A stretch of DNA of 64,000 nucleotides, taken from the NCBI RefSeq assembly GCF_003012815.1, contig NZ_PXYJ01000003.1, forward strand, positions 1 to 64,000, given 5' to 3'. The notes under the pieces are model-generated. The model was not told the origin of the DNA and searched no databases. It saw only the letters and a program-made list of their open reading frames with translations. A program made the translations under genes and the position numbers. Within the stretch, counting starts at the first letter, position 1. Each line of letters starts with the position of its first letter. Positions 26,732-35,847 of this stretch are shown here, piece by piece. The DNA is from Allosphingosinicella vermicomposti. GTDB lineage: Bacteria; Pseudomonadota; Alphaproteobacteria; Sphingomonadales; Sphingomonadaceae.

Positions 26732-29700
26732 ATGTTGAAGCGCGTTGCAGCCCTGTCGCTGCTCCTTTTGTCCACGACCGCAATCGCTGCCGACGACAAG
26801 GCGAAGTGGGACGTCGCCAAGCCGCCGCTGAAGACGCGCGAGGTGAAAGTCGACACGAGCGAAGGCACGTGGATGAACCTGGACGTAAGCCCGGACGGAC
26901 GCACGATCGCCTTCGACCTCCTTGGCGACATCTATGTGATGCCGATTACGGGCGGCACCGCCAAGCGGATCGCGGACGGCCTCGCCTTCGATCAGCAGCC
27001 GCGTTTCTCGCCGGACGGGCGGCAGATTGCGTTCACGTCCGACAAGGGTGGCGGCGACAATATCTGGATCATGAATGCCGACGGATCGGGCAAGCGGCAG
27101 CTCACCAAGGAAAAGTTCACCCTCCTCAACAACCCGACCTGGAGCGCGGACGGCAAATATGTCGCGGCGCGAAAGCATTTCACGACGCAGCGTTCGGCGG
27201 GCACTGGCGAAATCTGGATGTACCATGTGGCAGGCGGAGACGGGGTTGTACTCGTCGAGCGGCCCAATCCGCAATTCCAGAAGGAATTGGGCGAGCCGAT
27301 GTTCACGCCCAAGGGCGACGCGGTCTATTTCAGCCGCAACGTCACACCCGGCAACACATTCGAATATGCGCAGAATTCGAACACCGACCTGTTCCAGATC
27401 GAACGCTATGACCTCAAGACCGGCGAGCGGACGGTGGCAGCGTCCGGCCCCGGCGGTTCGGTGCGCCCGACTCCGTCGCCCGACGGCAAATATCTCGCCT
27501 TCGTGCGGCGCGAGCGGGCCAAGTCCAAGCTCTATGTGAAGGATCTGGCGAGCGGCGAAGAGCGCAAGATTCACGACAATCTCGATCAGGACATGCAGGA
27601 AACCTGGGCGATCACCGGCCTTTACCCGAACATGGATTGGACGCCAGACAGCCGGTCCCTCGTGTTCTGGGCGGGCGGCAAGATCCACAAGATCGATGCG
27701 GACGGTTCGAACCTTGGCGAAATCCCGTTTCGCGTTGCCGATACCCGCCAGGTGATTGATCCGGTACGGCCGGAAGTCGCGGTGGCGCCGGACAGCTTCA
27801 CGACCAAGATGCCGCGTTTTGCCGTAGTGTCGCCCGATGGCGGCCAGGTTGTGTTCGAAAGCCTTGGCCGCCTTTACATCAAGGATATGGGCAATGGCGC
27901 GCCGCGCGCGCTGACCGGCGCCGATGGCGACTTCCAGCTGTTCCCGAGCTGGTCGCGCGACGGGCGTCAGATCGCCTTCGTGAGCTGGAACGACCAGCGC
28001 CTTGGCGAAGTGCGCGTCGTCGATGCGAGCGGCGGCAATATGCGGACGGTGACGGAGCAGCCCGGCCATTATCGCCGCCCGCGTTTCTCGCCGGACGGCC
28101 AGACCATCGTGTTCGAACGCGGCGGCGGCGGCGGTCTCACCTCCGATGCGTGGAGCGAGGATCAGGGCGTGTTCGCGGTTCCGGCAGCGGGCGGCGCGAT
28201 GAAGCGGCTGACGCGGCAGGGCGGCAATCCGCATTTCGGCGCGACGAATGACCGCGTCTATCTCGAGCGGTCCGGCGACCAGAAGCTCCGTCTCGTCAGC
28301 GTCGACATGAACGGCAAGGATGAGCGCGTTCATGCCGAAGGCGCGATGACGACCAATTACGAGGTCGCGCCAACTGGCGACACACTCGCCTTCCGCGAGA
28401 ATTACAACGTGTTTGCAGTGCCCTTTTTCGCGGGCGCCAAGGCGATCGACGCCAATTCGAAGTCGACGCAATTGCCCGTCACCAAGGCGAGCGGGGATGG
28501 TGGCCAGTTCCTGCATTGGGCAGGCAACAAGCTGGCCTGGAGCATGGGGCCGACCCTTTATACCGCAGACGCCTCCGCGCTCGTAGGATCGGGGGGCAAT
28601 GATGCGCCCAAATATCTGGCCCCGGCCAAGGGCGTGTCGCTCGCGCGCAATGTTGCGGCGGACAAGCCGCAAGGCGTGGTCGCGCTCACCGGTGCCAAGG
28701 TCATCACCATGACGGGCACCGATGGCGGCGTGATCGACAATGGCGTTATCGTCATTGAAAATAACCGCATCAAGGCGGTGGGCCGCGCGGGCGAAGTCGC
28801 CATTCCGGCGGGCGCCAAGACGGTGGACCTCGCGGGCAAGACGATCGTCCCGGGCTTCATCGATGCGCACGCCCACGGACCGCAGGGTGAGGACGAGATC
28901 GTGCCCCAGCAGAATTGGGAGGCGATGGCGCATCTCGCCTTTGGCGTAACGACCGTCCACGATCCGTCGAGCACGTCGAGCGAGATCTTCCCGGCGGGCG
29001 AGATGCAGCGGGCGGGCGTGATTTTGGCGCCGCGCACGTTCTCCTCAGGCGAAATCGTCTACGGCGCGAAGATGCCCTATCGCTATGCGGTGGTGGAGGG
29101 TCTGAACGATGCCCTCGGCCATATCCGGCGCCTCAAGGCGCAGGGCGCGCACAGCATCAAGAATTACAACCAGCCGCGCCGCGATCAGCGCCAGCAAGTT
29201 GTCGCCGCCGCGCAAAAGGAAGGCATAGCCGTCGTCGCCGAGGGCGGATCGCAATTTGCGATGGACATGACGATCATCGCGGACGGCAATACGACGCTGG
29301 AGCACAACATCCCGCAGTCGATCCTCTATAAGGACGTGCTCGACTTCTTCGGCGCGACGAAGGTCGGTTATACGCCGACGCTCGGCGTCACTTATGGCGG
29401 CCTTGCGGGTGAGCCCTATTGGATCGCGCATACCGATGTTTGGAAGCACCCGCTTCTCACCCGCCACGCGCCTGCCGCCGCGCTCAATCCGGAACTGGTG
29501 CGCGTCACCAAGGCGCCGGAAGAGGATTATGTCGATGCGGTGAGCGCCGCGACGGCGAAGAAAATCGCGGAGAAAGGCGTGCCGGTATCGATCGGCGGCC
29601 ACGGCCAGCAACAAGGCCTCGCCGCGCATTGGGATATGTGGTCGCTGGTGCGCGGCGGCTGGACACCGTTCGAAGCGCTGAAGGCCGGCACGGTGGTTCC

Positions 29701-29911
29701 GGCCAAGTCGCTGGGCTTCAAGGATATCGGATCGCTGGAGGCGGGCAAGCTCGCCGACCTCGTCATCCTTGATGCCGATCCGCTCGCCGACATCCGCAAC
29801 ACCGACAAGATCGCCAAGGTGATGCTGAACGGGCGGCTTTACGACGCGGCGACGCTGAACGAGGAAGTGACGGGGACGCTTAAGCGCCAGCCTTATTATT
29901 GGGAGAAGTGA
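26732..29911 (+). CDS. TolB-like beta-propeller amidohydrolase, exported
   Basis: A 1059-residue protein with signal peptide MLKRVAALSLLLLSTTAIAA. The N-terminal 600 residues are WD40-like/TolB propeller repeats (DVSPDGRTIAFD, RFSPDGRQIAFTSDKGG, PSPDGKYLAF, RFSPDGQTIVFE). The C-terminal 400 are an amidohydrolase with the metal motif GFIDAHAHGP (about residue 710) and an ADLVILDADPLADI tail. The family is fused this way in several proteobacteria and is thought to hydrolyse peptide-like or cyclic amide substrates in the periplasm. The substrate is unknown. Confidence 0.88.
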   Translation: MLKRVAALSLLLLSTTAIAADDKAKWDVAKPPLKTREVKVDTSEGTWMNLDVSPDGRTIAFDLLGDIYVMPITGGTAKRIADGLAFDQQPRFSPDGRQIAFTSDKGGGDNIWIMNADGSGKRQLTKEKFTLLNNPTWSADGKYVAARKHFTTQRSAGTGEIWMYHVAGGDGVVLVERPNPQFQKELGEPMFTPKGDAVYFSRNVTPGNTFEYAQNSNTDLFQIERYDLKTGERTVAASGPGGSVRPTPSPDGKYLAFVRRERAKSKLYVKDLASGEERKIHDNLDQDMQETWAITGLYPNMDWTPDSRSLVFWAGGKIHKIDADGSNLGEIPFRVADTRQVIDPVRPEVAVAPDSFTTKMPRFAVVSPDGGQVVFESLGRLYIKDMGNGAPRALTGADGDFQLFPSWSRDGRQIAFVSWNDQRLGEVRVVDASGGNMRTVTEQPGHYRRPRFSPDGQTIVFERGGGGGLTSDAWSEDQGVFAVPAAGGAMKRLTRQGGNPHFGATNDRVYLERSGDQKLRLVSVDMNGKDERVHAEGAMTTNYEVAPTGDTLAFRENYNVFAVPFFAGAKAIDANSKSTQLPVTKASGDGGQFLHWAGNKLAWSMGPTLYTADASALVGSGGNDAPKYLAPAKGVSLARNVAADKPQGVVALTGAKVITMTGTDGGVIDNGVIVIENNRIKAVGRAGEVAIPAGAKTVDLAGKTIVPGFIDAHAHGPQGEDEIVPQQNWEAMAHLAFGVTTVHDPSSTSSEIFPAGEMQRAGVILAPRTFSSGEIVYGAKMPYRYAVVEGLNDALGHIRRLKAQGAHSIKNYNQPRRDQRQQVVAAAQKEGIAVVAEGGSQFAMDMTIIADGNTTLEHNIPQSILYKDVLDFFGATKVGYTPTLGVTYGGLAGEPYWIAHTDVWKHPLLTRHAPAAALNPELVRVTKAPEEDYVDAVSAATAKKIAEKGVPVSIGGHGQQQGLAAHWDMWSLVRGGWTPFEALKAGTVVPAKSLGFKDIGSLEAGKLADLVILDADPLADIRNTDKIAKVMLNGRLYDAATLNEEVTGTLKRQPYYWEK

Positions 29912-29928
29912 GGGAACTCTCTCAGCTA

Positions 29929-30040
29929 AGCCCCTCCCCCTTGATGGGGGAGGCTGGGTGGGGGTGATGCCGGGATAGGTCACTGCTCTACGTCGAACAT
30001 CACCCCTCCCCAACCCCTCCCCATCAAGGGGAGGGGCCCA
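29929..30040. repeat. GGGGAGGGG-type inverted repeat
   Basis: AAGCCCCTCCCCCTTGATGG and, about 80 bases on, the inverted CCATCAAGGGGAGGGGCC arm. Internal GGGTGGGGGTGATG and CATCACCCCTCCCC also pair. It is a dispersed sphingomonad-style intergenic repeat that can fold as a long hairpin after the amidohydrolase stop. Confidence 0.75.
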
Positions 30041-30123
30041 CCGGCTGAGGGGGCTCAGGCACCGTAAGGCTTCGGTAACCCTTTTCATTCATGCTCCCGC
30101 CAGAACGATGAGGGGGAGCGCCG

Positions 30124-30438
30124 ATGCTGGCCTTGCACCACGATCAATTTGAAGGGGCGCCACAGGCGGCCATTGGCCTGACGCCCGCCGATCAGCGCTC
30201 CGAGTCGCGACGGGATGGCGTCGACGGCGCGATGCTGACCTTTCGCGGCCATCGCATTCCCGCCCAGGTGCTCAACATTTCCTCGCGCGGTACGATGATC
30301 GAATGCCCGATCGCGCCGCGCCTTGGCGAAACGATCATCGTCCAGTTCGACCGCTGCACGCCGGTTCACGCCTTCGTCCGCTGGGTGAAGGAAGGGCAAT
30401 TGGGCCTGCGCTTCGGGCATGAGATCATCCTCGCCTGA
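30124..30438 (+). CDS. PilZ domain protein
   Basis: A 104-residue single PilZ domain, a cyclic-di-GMP receptor. The RxxxR-type motif is RSESRRDG (about residues 26-33) and the (D/N)xSxxG motif is NISSRG (about 51-56). GGGGGAG lies 8-14 bases before the ATG. It may control motility or envelope functions. It is probably monocistronic. Confidence 0.85.
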   Translation: MLALHHDQFEGAPQAAIGLTPADQRSESRRDGVDGAMLTFRGHRIPAQVLNISSRGTMIECPIAPRLGETIIVQFDRCTPVHAFVRWVKEGQLGLRFGHEIILA

Positions 30439-30505
30439 ACGCTTGCCCGGTCTGGCGCGGGCCAGGGAATTCTGTCACTGACCTCGCCACATCAAGAGGT
30501 GAGAC

Positions 30506-31960
30506 GTGACGCGCATCGAAGACATTTCCGGCCTGATCGACCAACTTTGCGAGATTTCCGACAAGTCGGTCGCCTGCCTGCGCTCGGCGCTGGCCCGCTA
30601 TTTGAGGAATGGCGAGCGGCCGTCAGCCGAGGACCGCGCCGACGGCATCTTCGCCTATCCCGAACTGCGCATCGATTATCGCCACGATCGCGCGGTGGAA
30701 TTTCCCAACCGCTCCTTTGCGCGACTCAACCAGCCCGGCCGCTACGCGACCAGCATCGCGCGCCCGCACCTCTTCCGGGCCTATCTGACCGAGCAATTGA
30801 GCCACCTTGTACGCGATTATGAGGTCGATATTTCGGTTGGCCGGTCGGCGAGCGAAATCCCCTATCCTTACGTCCTCGACGGATCGGACGACCTGCGCCT
30901 CGACAGCGTTCACACCGCAGAACTTGGCCGCTGGTTTCCGACCACCGATCTGTCGCATATCGGCGACGAAATTGCCGACGGCATCTGGATCCAGGATCCC
31001 GACGCGCACCGGCCCTTGTCGCTGTTCGATGGCCCGCGCATCGATTTCAGCCTTGCGCGCCTCAAACATTATACCGGCACACCAGCCGAACATACGCAGC
31101 GTTACCTGCTTTTCACCAACTATGTCCGCTACGTCGATGAGTTCGTCCGCTGGTCGGTCGAGGAATTGGGCCGCGAGGGTAGCCCCTATGTCGCACTCTC
31201 GGCGCCCGGCGGCGTCTATGTGACGAAGGACACGCCGGATGCATTCGACCTCGTGTCGAACGGCACGTGGCGCAAGCATCAGATGCCGGCCTATCATTTG
31301 ATCGCCGAAAACGGATCGGGCGTGACGCTCGTCAATATCGGCGTGGGGCCGTCAAACGCGAAGACGATCTGCGACCACCTTGCGGTGCTACGCCCCGAAG
31401 CGTGGCTGATGATCGGCCATTGCGGCGGCCTTCGCCCGAGCCAGACGATTGGCGATTATGTGCTCGCCCACGCTTATCTGCGCGACGATCACGTACTGGA
31501 CGACGTACTACCGATCGAAATCCCGATCGCGCCGATCGCCGAAGTGCAGCAGGCCTTGTTCAACGCCACGGTCCGCGTGACGGGCGAGGAGCCCAAGGAT
31601 CTGAAGCGGCGCTTTCGCACCGGCACGGTGGTGACCACCGACGACCGCAACTGGGAATTGCGCTTTGCCCAGTCGGCGCTGCGCTTCAACCAGAGCCGCG
31701 CCGTGGCGATCGACATGGAATCGGCGACGGTTGCCGCTCAGGGTTACCGCTTCCGTGTGCCTTACGGGACATTGCTCTGCGTTTCGGACAAGCCGCTTCA
31801 CGGCGAGATCAAGCTGCCGGGCCAGGCGAACAGCTTTTACGAACGCGCGATCAGCCAGCATTTGCGGATCGGCATCGAAACGCTGTCGATCCTGAAAGAG
31901 GAAGGCGACAAGCTCCACTCGCGGAAATTGCGCAGCTTCGACGAGCCGCCGTTCAGGTGA
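30506..31960 (+). CDS. amn: AMP nucleosidase
   Basis: A 484-residue enzyme splitting AMP into adenine and ribose 5-phosphate. The N-terminal AMP-nucleosidase domain (about 1-190) precedes a purine-nucleoside-phosphorylase fold (about 270-470) with VNIGVGPSNAKT, IGHCGGL and DMESATVAAQG. The length matches the E. coli enzyme. GTG start. It is near a PfkB kinase, a LOG protein and a nucleoside transporter, i.e. a purine-salvage neighbourhood. Confidence 0.93.
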   Translation: MTRIEDISGLIDQLCEISDKSVACLRSALARYLRNGERPSAEDRADGIFAYPELRIDYRHDRAVEFPNRSFARLNQPGRYATSIARPHLFRAYLTEQLSHLVRDYEVDISVGRSASEIPYPYVLDGSDDLRLDSVHTAELGRWFPTTDLSHIGDEIADGIWIQDPDAHRPLSLFDGPRIDFSLARLKHYTGTPAEHTQRYLLFTNYVRYVDEFVRWSVEELGREGSPYVALSAPGGVYVTKDTPDAFDLVSNGTWRKHQMPAYHLIAENGSGVTLVNIGVGPSNAKTICDHLAVLRPEAWLMIGHCGGLRPSQTIGDYVLAHAYLRDDHVLDDVLPIEIPIAPIAEVQQALFNATVRVTGEEPKDLKRRFRTGTVVTTDDRNWELRFAQSALRFNQSRAVAIDMESATVAAQGYRFRVPYGTLLCVSDKPLHGEIKLPGQANSFYERAISQHLRIGIETLSILKEEGDKLHSRKLRSFDEPPFR

Positions 31961-31983
31961 TTAAAGGCTGAGCCTGCCCTCCC

Positions 31984-32055
31984 CCGCTAGCCCTGAGCCT
32001 GTCGAAGCCCGTGTGAACCCTGCCCACGTCCTTCGACAGGCTCAGGACTAGCGGT
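31984..32055. repeat. CCTGAGCCTGTCGAAG inverted repeat, copy 2
   Basis: CGCTAGCCCTGAGCCTGTCG and the inverted CGACAGGCTCAGGACTAGCG arms, about 25 bases apart, between convergent genes. A long hairpin is possible; it may act as a transcription barrier. Confidence 0.8.
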
Positions 32056-32087
32056 GTTGGGTAAGAACCTGGTGGGCTATCAAAAGC

Positions 32088-32735
32088 TTAAGCGCGATCG
32101 AGCCGCTTGCCGAGTGCGACGAGGCCGGTGATGAGCAAAGGCACGACGACGAGGCTCAGCACCACCTTGGCCGTCGCCTGGCCCATCATCAGTTCGCCGA
32201 TCGGGCGGACGCCGTAAAAGGATACGGTAATGAAGATGATCGTGTCTACGATCTGCGAAATCGCGCTGGCGATCGCGGCGCGCACGGCGAGCAGCTTGCC
32301 CGAATCGCCGAAGATCTTGGAAAACAGGTAGATGTTGAGGAATTGCGACACGCCGTAAGCGATGATGCCGGCCGCCATCAGGCGCCAGCTTTGCCCGAGG
32401 ATGATCGGAAAGGCTTCCTTGGCCGGTTCGTACATCCCCTCGTCGGTCGGCAGCTGGATGACGAGCCAGATGAGCGCGATGGAGGTGAGGAGCGGGATGA
32501 AGCCGAAGCGCACCAGCCGGTTCGCCGTTTCCCGCCCGTGCAGCTCAGCCACCGTGCTACCCAAGACGACGAGCAGCAGGAATGGGAAAATGCCCGCTTC
32601 CACGGCGAGGGGCCCGAGGGCGACCTGCTTGGCGCCGAGAACGCCCGCAATGCAAGTCATGCCCCCGTAAAGGATGGCAAAGATGAAGAGGGAGCGAGTT
32701 ATGGAGGGCGCTGGCGCCGCGTCGGTGCTGGTCAT
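32088..32735 (-). CDS. yhhQ: Queuosine precursor transporter (YhhQ family)
   Basis: A 215-residue inner-membrane protein with about six helices (LFIFAILYGGMTCIAGVLGA, FPFLLLVVLGSTVAELHG, QIVDTIIFITVSFYG). The pattern AxxLGxK and the DTIIFI segment fit the YhhQ/VUT family that takes up the queuosine precursors preQ0/preQ1. The ATG at 32735 has AGGTGG upstream. No preQ1 riboswitch could be identified upstream. Confidence 0.85.
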   Translation of the reverse strand: MTSTDAAPAPSITRSLFIFAILYGGMTCIAGVLGAKQVALGPLAVEAGIFPFLLLVVLGSTVAELHGRETANRLVRFGFIPLLTSIALIWLVIQLPTDEGMYEPAKEAFPIILGQSWRLMAAGIIAYGVSQFLNIYLFSKIFGDSGKLLAVRAAIASAISQIVDTIIFITVSFYGVRPIGELMMGQATAKVVLSLVVVPLLITGLVALGKRLDRA

Positions 32736-32853
32736 CGCCAACCACCTAGCCGGTTTCGGTTCACCTAAAAAGCCTTTCCATTCGCCGCCAATCGCGCCAT
32801 CAGGGGCGCCACAAATCCACCCTTCAGCCTTCCACGCGAGAGTCTGCCCTTAA

Positions 32854-33843
32854 GTGTCTGAAATCCGACTGGACGTTTTGGCCATCGGCGACGCCGTCGT
32901 GGACGTCATAGCCACAGCCGACGATGAATTCCTGATCCAGGAAGGCCTGGTGAAGGGATCGATGCGCGTGCTCGCCCCCGAAGAAGCGACGCGGCTTTAT
33001 GCCCATATGGGCCCGGCGCGCGAGACGAGCGGCGGATCGGCGGCCAATACGATGGCGGGAATCGCGGCGCTCGGCGGCAAGGCGGGCTTTGTCGGCCTGG
33101 TCGCCGCCGACCAGCTTGGCGAGGTCTTCGCCCACGACATTCGCGCGCAGGGCGTGGAGTTCGCTACTCCAGCGAGCCGGGACGGCGTTCCCACGGGCCG
33201 CTGCCTGATCCTCGTCACACCCGATGCGCAGCGGACGATGAACACATTTCCGGGCGCCGCCCATCGCCTGAGCACGGACGTGCTTGACCATGAGCAGATT
33301 CGCGGGGCCGCGATCCTGTATCTCGAAGCCTATTTGTGGCGGGCCGAGGCTCCGCGCGCCGCAATGAAGGCAGCGATGAAGGTCGCCGCGGACGCGGGCC
33401 GGAAGGTCGCCTTCACCCTGTCCGACATCGCGCTCATCGCGCTCCACCGGCAGGAATTTCTCGACCTCATCGGCAGCGGTGCGATCGACATGCTGTTCGC
33501 GAACGAAGCCGAGGCCCGCGCGCTTGCCGGCACCGACGATCTCGACGCGGCGATCGCGATGATTGCGCCGCAGGTGCGGATGCTGGTCGTCACCTGCGGA
33601 TCGCGCGGAGCGATGGCGGTGGCGGGTGAAGAGCGCGCCTCCATCCCCGCAATCTGGATCGAGGAAGTGGTCGATACGACCGGCGCGGGCGATCTGTTCG
33701 CCGCCGGATTCCTCGTCGGTCAGGCGCAGGGCAAATCGCTGGAACAGAGCCTTCGCATCGGGGCGGGCGCCGCGGCCGAAATCATCTCCCATTTCGGCGC
33801 TCGTCCGGAGGTGGACCTTCGCCCGCTCGTGGAGGCGGCGTGA
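32854..33843 (+). CDS. PfkB family kinase (adenosine kinase-like)
   Basis: A 329-residue ribokinase-fold sugar/nucleoside kinase. The PfkB signature DTTGAGDLFAAGFL (about 273-286) includes the catalytic Asp; the N-terminal GGSAANTMAGIA region matches motif 1. Sphingomonad homologues are annotated as adenosine kinase, which fits the neighbours (AMP nucleosidase, nucleoside permease), but substrate specificity is inferred. GTG start. It overlaps the LOG gene by 4 bp. Confidence 0.87.
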   Translation: MSEIRLDVLAIGDAVVDVIATADDEFLIQEGLVKGSMRVLAPEEATRLYAHMGPARETSGGSAANTMAGIAALGGKAGFVGLVAADQLGEVFAHDIRAQGVEFATPASRDGVPTGRCLILVTPDAQRTMNTFPGAAHRLSTDVLDHEQIRGAAILYLEAYLWRAEAPRAAMKAAMKVAADAGRKVAFTLSDIALIALHRQEFLDLIGSGAIDMLFANEAEARALAGTDDLDAAIAMIAPQVRMLVVTCGSRGAMAVAGEERASIPAIWIEEVVDTTGAGDLFAAGFLVGQAQGKSLEQSLRIGAGAAAEIISHFGARPEVDLRPLVEAA

Positions 33844-34409
33844 AGCGCCTCGCGGTCTATTGCGGATCGAGCATGGGCGCGGACCCGGCTTATGCCGATG
33901 TCGCGCGAGCGCTTGGGGAAGCCATGGCCGCGCGCGATATCGCCCTCGTCTATGGCGGCGGCAGGCTCGGCCTGATGGGCGTGGTGGCGGATGCGGTGCT
34001 TGGCGCAGGGGGCAAGGCCTATGGCGTCATTCCGCAGGCGCTGACCGACCTGGAGGTCGCCCATACCGGCCTTACCGAACTCCACGTCGTCCAGTCGATG
34101 CACGAGCGCAAGGCGAAGATGACGGAGCTGACCGACGCTTTCGTCGCGCTTCCGGGCGGTATCGGCACGTTCGATGAATTGTTCGAAGCCTGGACGTGGA
34201 ATGCCCTTGGCTATCATGCCAAGCCGTTCGCACTTTTGAACGTCTCAGGCTTCTGGGACGGGATGACCGCCTTTCTCGATACGGCGACGGCGGCAGGCTT
34301 CATGTCGCCAGCGCGGCGCGGGCAATTGCTGGTCGCCAGTACGATCGACGAGGTTCTGCTGAAACTCGATGCCGCCATTGACGCGGCGGAAACAAAAATG
34401 GTCTGGTAA
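33840..34409 (+). CDS. LOG family protein (nucleoside monophosphate phosphoribohydrolase)
   Basis: A 189-residue Lonely-Guy family protein. The motif PGGIGTFDELFEAWTWN (about 103-119) is the diagnostic PGGxGTxxE; GSSMGADPAYA and YGGGRLGLMG form the nucleotide site. It removes ribose 5-phosphate from AMP or cytokinin nucleotides. It overlaps the PfkB kinase (ATGA), suggesting joint purine handling. Confidence 0.93.
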   Translation: MKRLAVYCGSSMGADPAYADVARALGEAMAARDIALVYGGGRLGLMGVVADAVLGAGGKAYGVIPQALTDLEVAHTGLTELHVVQSMHERKAKMTELTDAFVALPGGIGTFDELFEAWTWNALGYHAKPFALLNVSGFWDGMTAFLDTATAAGFMSPARRGQLLVASTIDEVLLKLDAAIDAAETKMVW

Positions 34410-34440
34410 CGGCCAGGCAGCGGGTGGGGATTTCAATCAA

Positions 34441-35703
34441 ATGACCAGAATTTTGACCGGCCTTGCAGGCATGGCGCTTATCTTGTTGATCGCCTTCGCC
34501 CTCTCCTCCAATCGCAGGGCAATCCGCCTGCGCGTCGTCGGCGCGGCCTTCGCGCTGCAGGCGGGGATTGCAGCGCTTGTCCTCTATGCGCCCTGGGGGC
34601 GGCAGGCTTTGGCCTTTGCGAGCGGCGGCGTGTCCAATCTCTTGGGCTATGCCAATGCGGGTACAGCCTTCCTGTTCGGCGGATTGGCTTCCGATCCATT
34701 GGGGCAGAATTTCGCGATCCAGGCGCTGCCGGTCATCATCTTCTTCGCGGCGCTCATCTCGATCCTTTATTATCTCGGCATCATGCAATTCGTGATCCGC
34801 TGGATCGGCGGGGGTCTTGAGAAAGTGACGGGGGTGTCGAAGGTCGAATCGCTCTGCGCCGCGGCGAACATCTTCGTCGGTCAGAGCGAATCGCCGCTCG
34901 TCATTCGCCCCTATCTCGCGGCCCTCACGCCTTCTCAGCTTTTCGCTGTAATGGCCGTGGGCATGGCGGGCGTCGCGGGCACGATCCTCGCGGCTTATGC
35001 CGCGATGGGCATCCGCATCGACTATCTGCTTGCGGCGTCCTTCATGGCGGCGCCGGGCGGCCTGCTCATGGCCAAGATCATGATGCCGGACGGGCCAGAG
35101 CGCGCGGATGAACTGCCGCTTGGCGATGATCGGCAGGAAGGCGAACTCGCGCTCGCCGAAGCGACGCATGACGAGGAAAAGCCCGCCAACATCATCATGG
35201 CCGCCAGCCAAGGCGCGCAGACGGGTGTGAAGCTCGCCGTGGCCGTCGGCGCCATGGTGCTGGCTTTCGTGGCACTCGTCGCGCTGGCGAATGGTTTGCT
35301 GACCGGCGTCGGCAATTGGTTCGGGGTTGAAGGCCTCACCTTCCAGCGCATTGTCGGCACCGTATTCCAGCCGGTCATGTATCTGATCGGCGTACCGTGG
35401 GAAGAAGCGGCGCGAGCGGGCGGGCTGTTTGGCGAGAAAGTCGTGCTGAACGAATTCGTCGCCTTCATCAGCCTCGGCGCGCAGCAGGGCACCTTGTCGC
35501 CGCAGACCGTTGCCATCGTGACCTTTGCTCTCTGCGGCTTCGCCAATTTCAGCTCCATCGCGATCCAGATGGCGGTGACGGGCAGCCTTGCCCCCAATCA
35601 GCGGCCGGTGATCGCCAAGCTCGGCATTCGCGCGCTGATCGCAGGCAGCCTCGCAAATCTGATGAGCGCGGCGCTGGCGGGCATGATGGTGAGCGCGATT
35701 TAA
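34441..35703 (+). CDS. nupC: Concentrative nucleoside transporter (NupC/CNT family)
   Basis: A 420-residue inner-membrane cation-coupled nucleoside importer. CNT landmarks are NIFVGQSESPLVIRPYLAAL (about 142-161), LAASFMAAPGGLLMAKIM and FALCGFANFSSIAIQ. The start at 34441 (MTRILTGLAGMALILLIAFAL) opens into the first helix; an in-frame upstream start would add charged residues. It is 31 bp after the LOG gene, so probably the last gene of the purine-salvage operon. Confidence 0.92.
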   Translation: MTRILTGLAGMALILLIAFALSSNRRAIRLRVVGAAFALQAGIAALVLYAPWGRQALAFASGGVSNLLGYANAGTAFLFGGLASDPLGQNFAIQALPVIIFFAALISILYYLGIMQFVIRWIGGGLEKVTGVSKVESLCAAANIFVGQSESPLVIRPYLAALTPSQLFAVMAVGMAGVAGTILAAYAAMGIRIDYLLAASFMAAPGGLLMAKIMMPDGPERADELPLGDDRQEGELALAEATHDEEKPANIIMAASQGAQTGVKLAVAVGAMVLAFVALVALANGLLTGVGNWFGVEGLTFQRIVGTVFQPVMYLIGVPWEEAARAGGLFGEKVVLNEFVAFISLGAQQGTLSPQTVAIVTFALCGFANFSSIAIQMAVTGSLAPNQRPVIAKLGIRALIAGSLANLMSAALAGMMVSAI

Positions 35704-35710
35704 GACACTC

Positions 35711-35801
35711 AACCGTTCGCCCTGAGCCTGTGAAGGGCTGCCCTTCCTTCCGCGCCAGCCAAGAAGAAGGACAGGGCTTCGACAGGCTCAGCCCGAACGG
35801 T
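35711..35801. repeat. CCTGAGCCTGTCGAAG inverted repeat, copy 3
   Basis: ACCGTTCGCCCTGAGCCTGT and ACAGGCTCAGCCCGAACGGT are near-perfect inverted arms, about 50 bases apart. The left arm lacks the C of GTCGAAG (reads CTGTGAAGG). Confidence 0.8.
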
Positions 35802-35847
35802 TTAGGGGACTGGAAATTCACTTGAATTCGGATCAAAGGCACAGGCC

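Noticed and set aside
26672-28960. A 762-codon minus-strand frame opposite the amidohydrolase
   Set aside because: Antisense shadow; no domain, no start signal, and the plus-strand protein is convincing along its whole length.
32736-32830. preQ1 riboswitch upstream of the YhhQ-type gene
   Set aside because: No recognisable pseudoknot or A-rich tail was found in the leader.
34300-35712. A 470-codon minus-strand frame opposite the nucleoside transporter
   Set aside because: Composition rich in His, Arg and Asp is typical of an antisense frame; the transporter has all family motifs.
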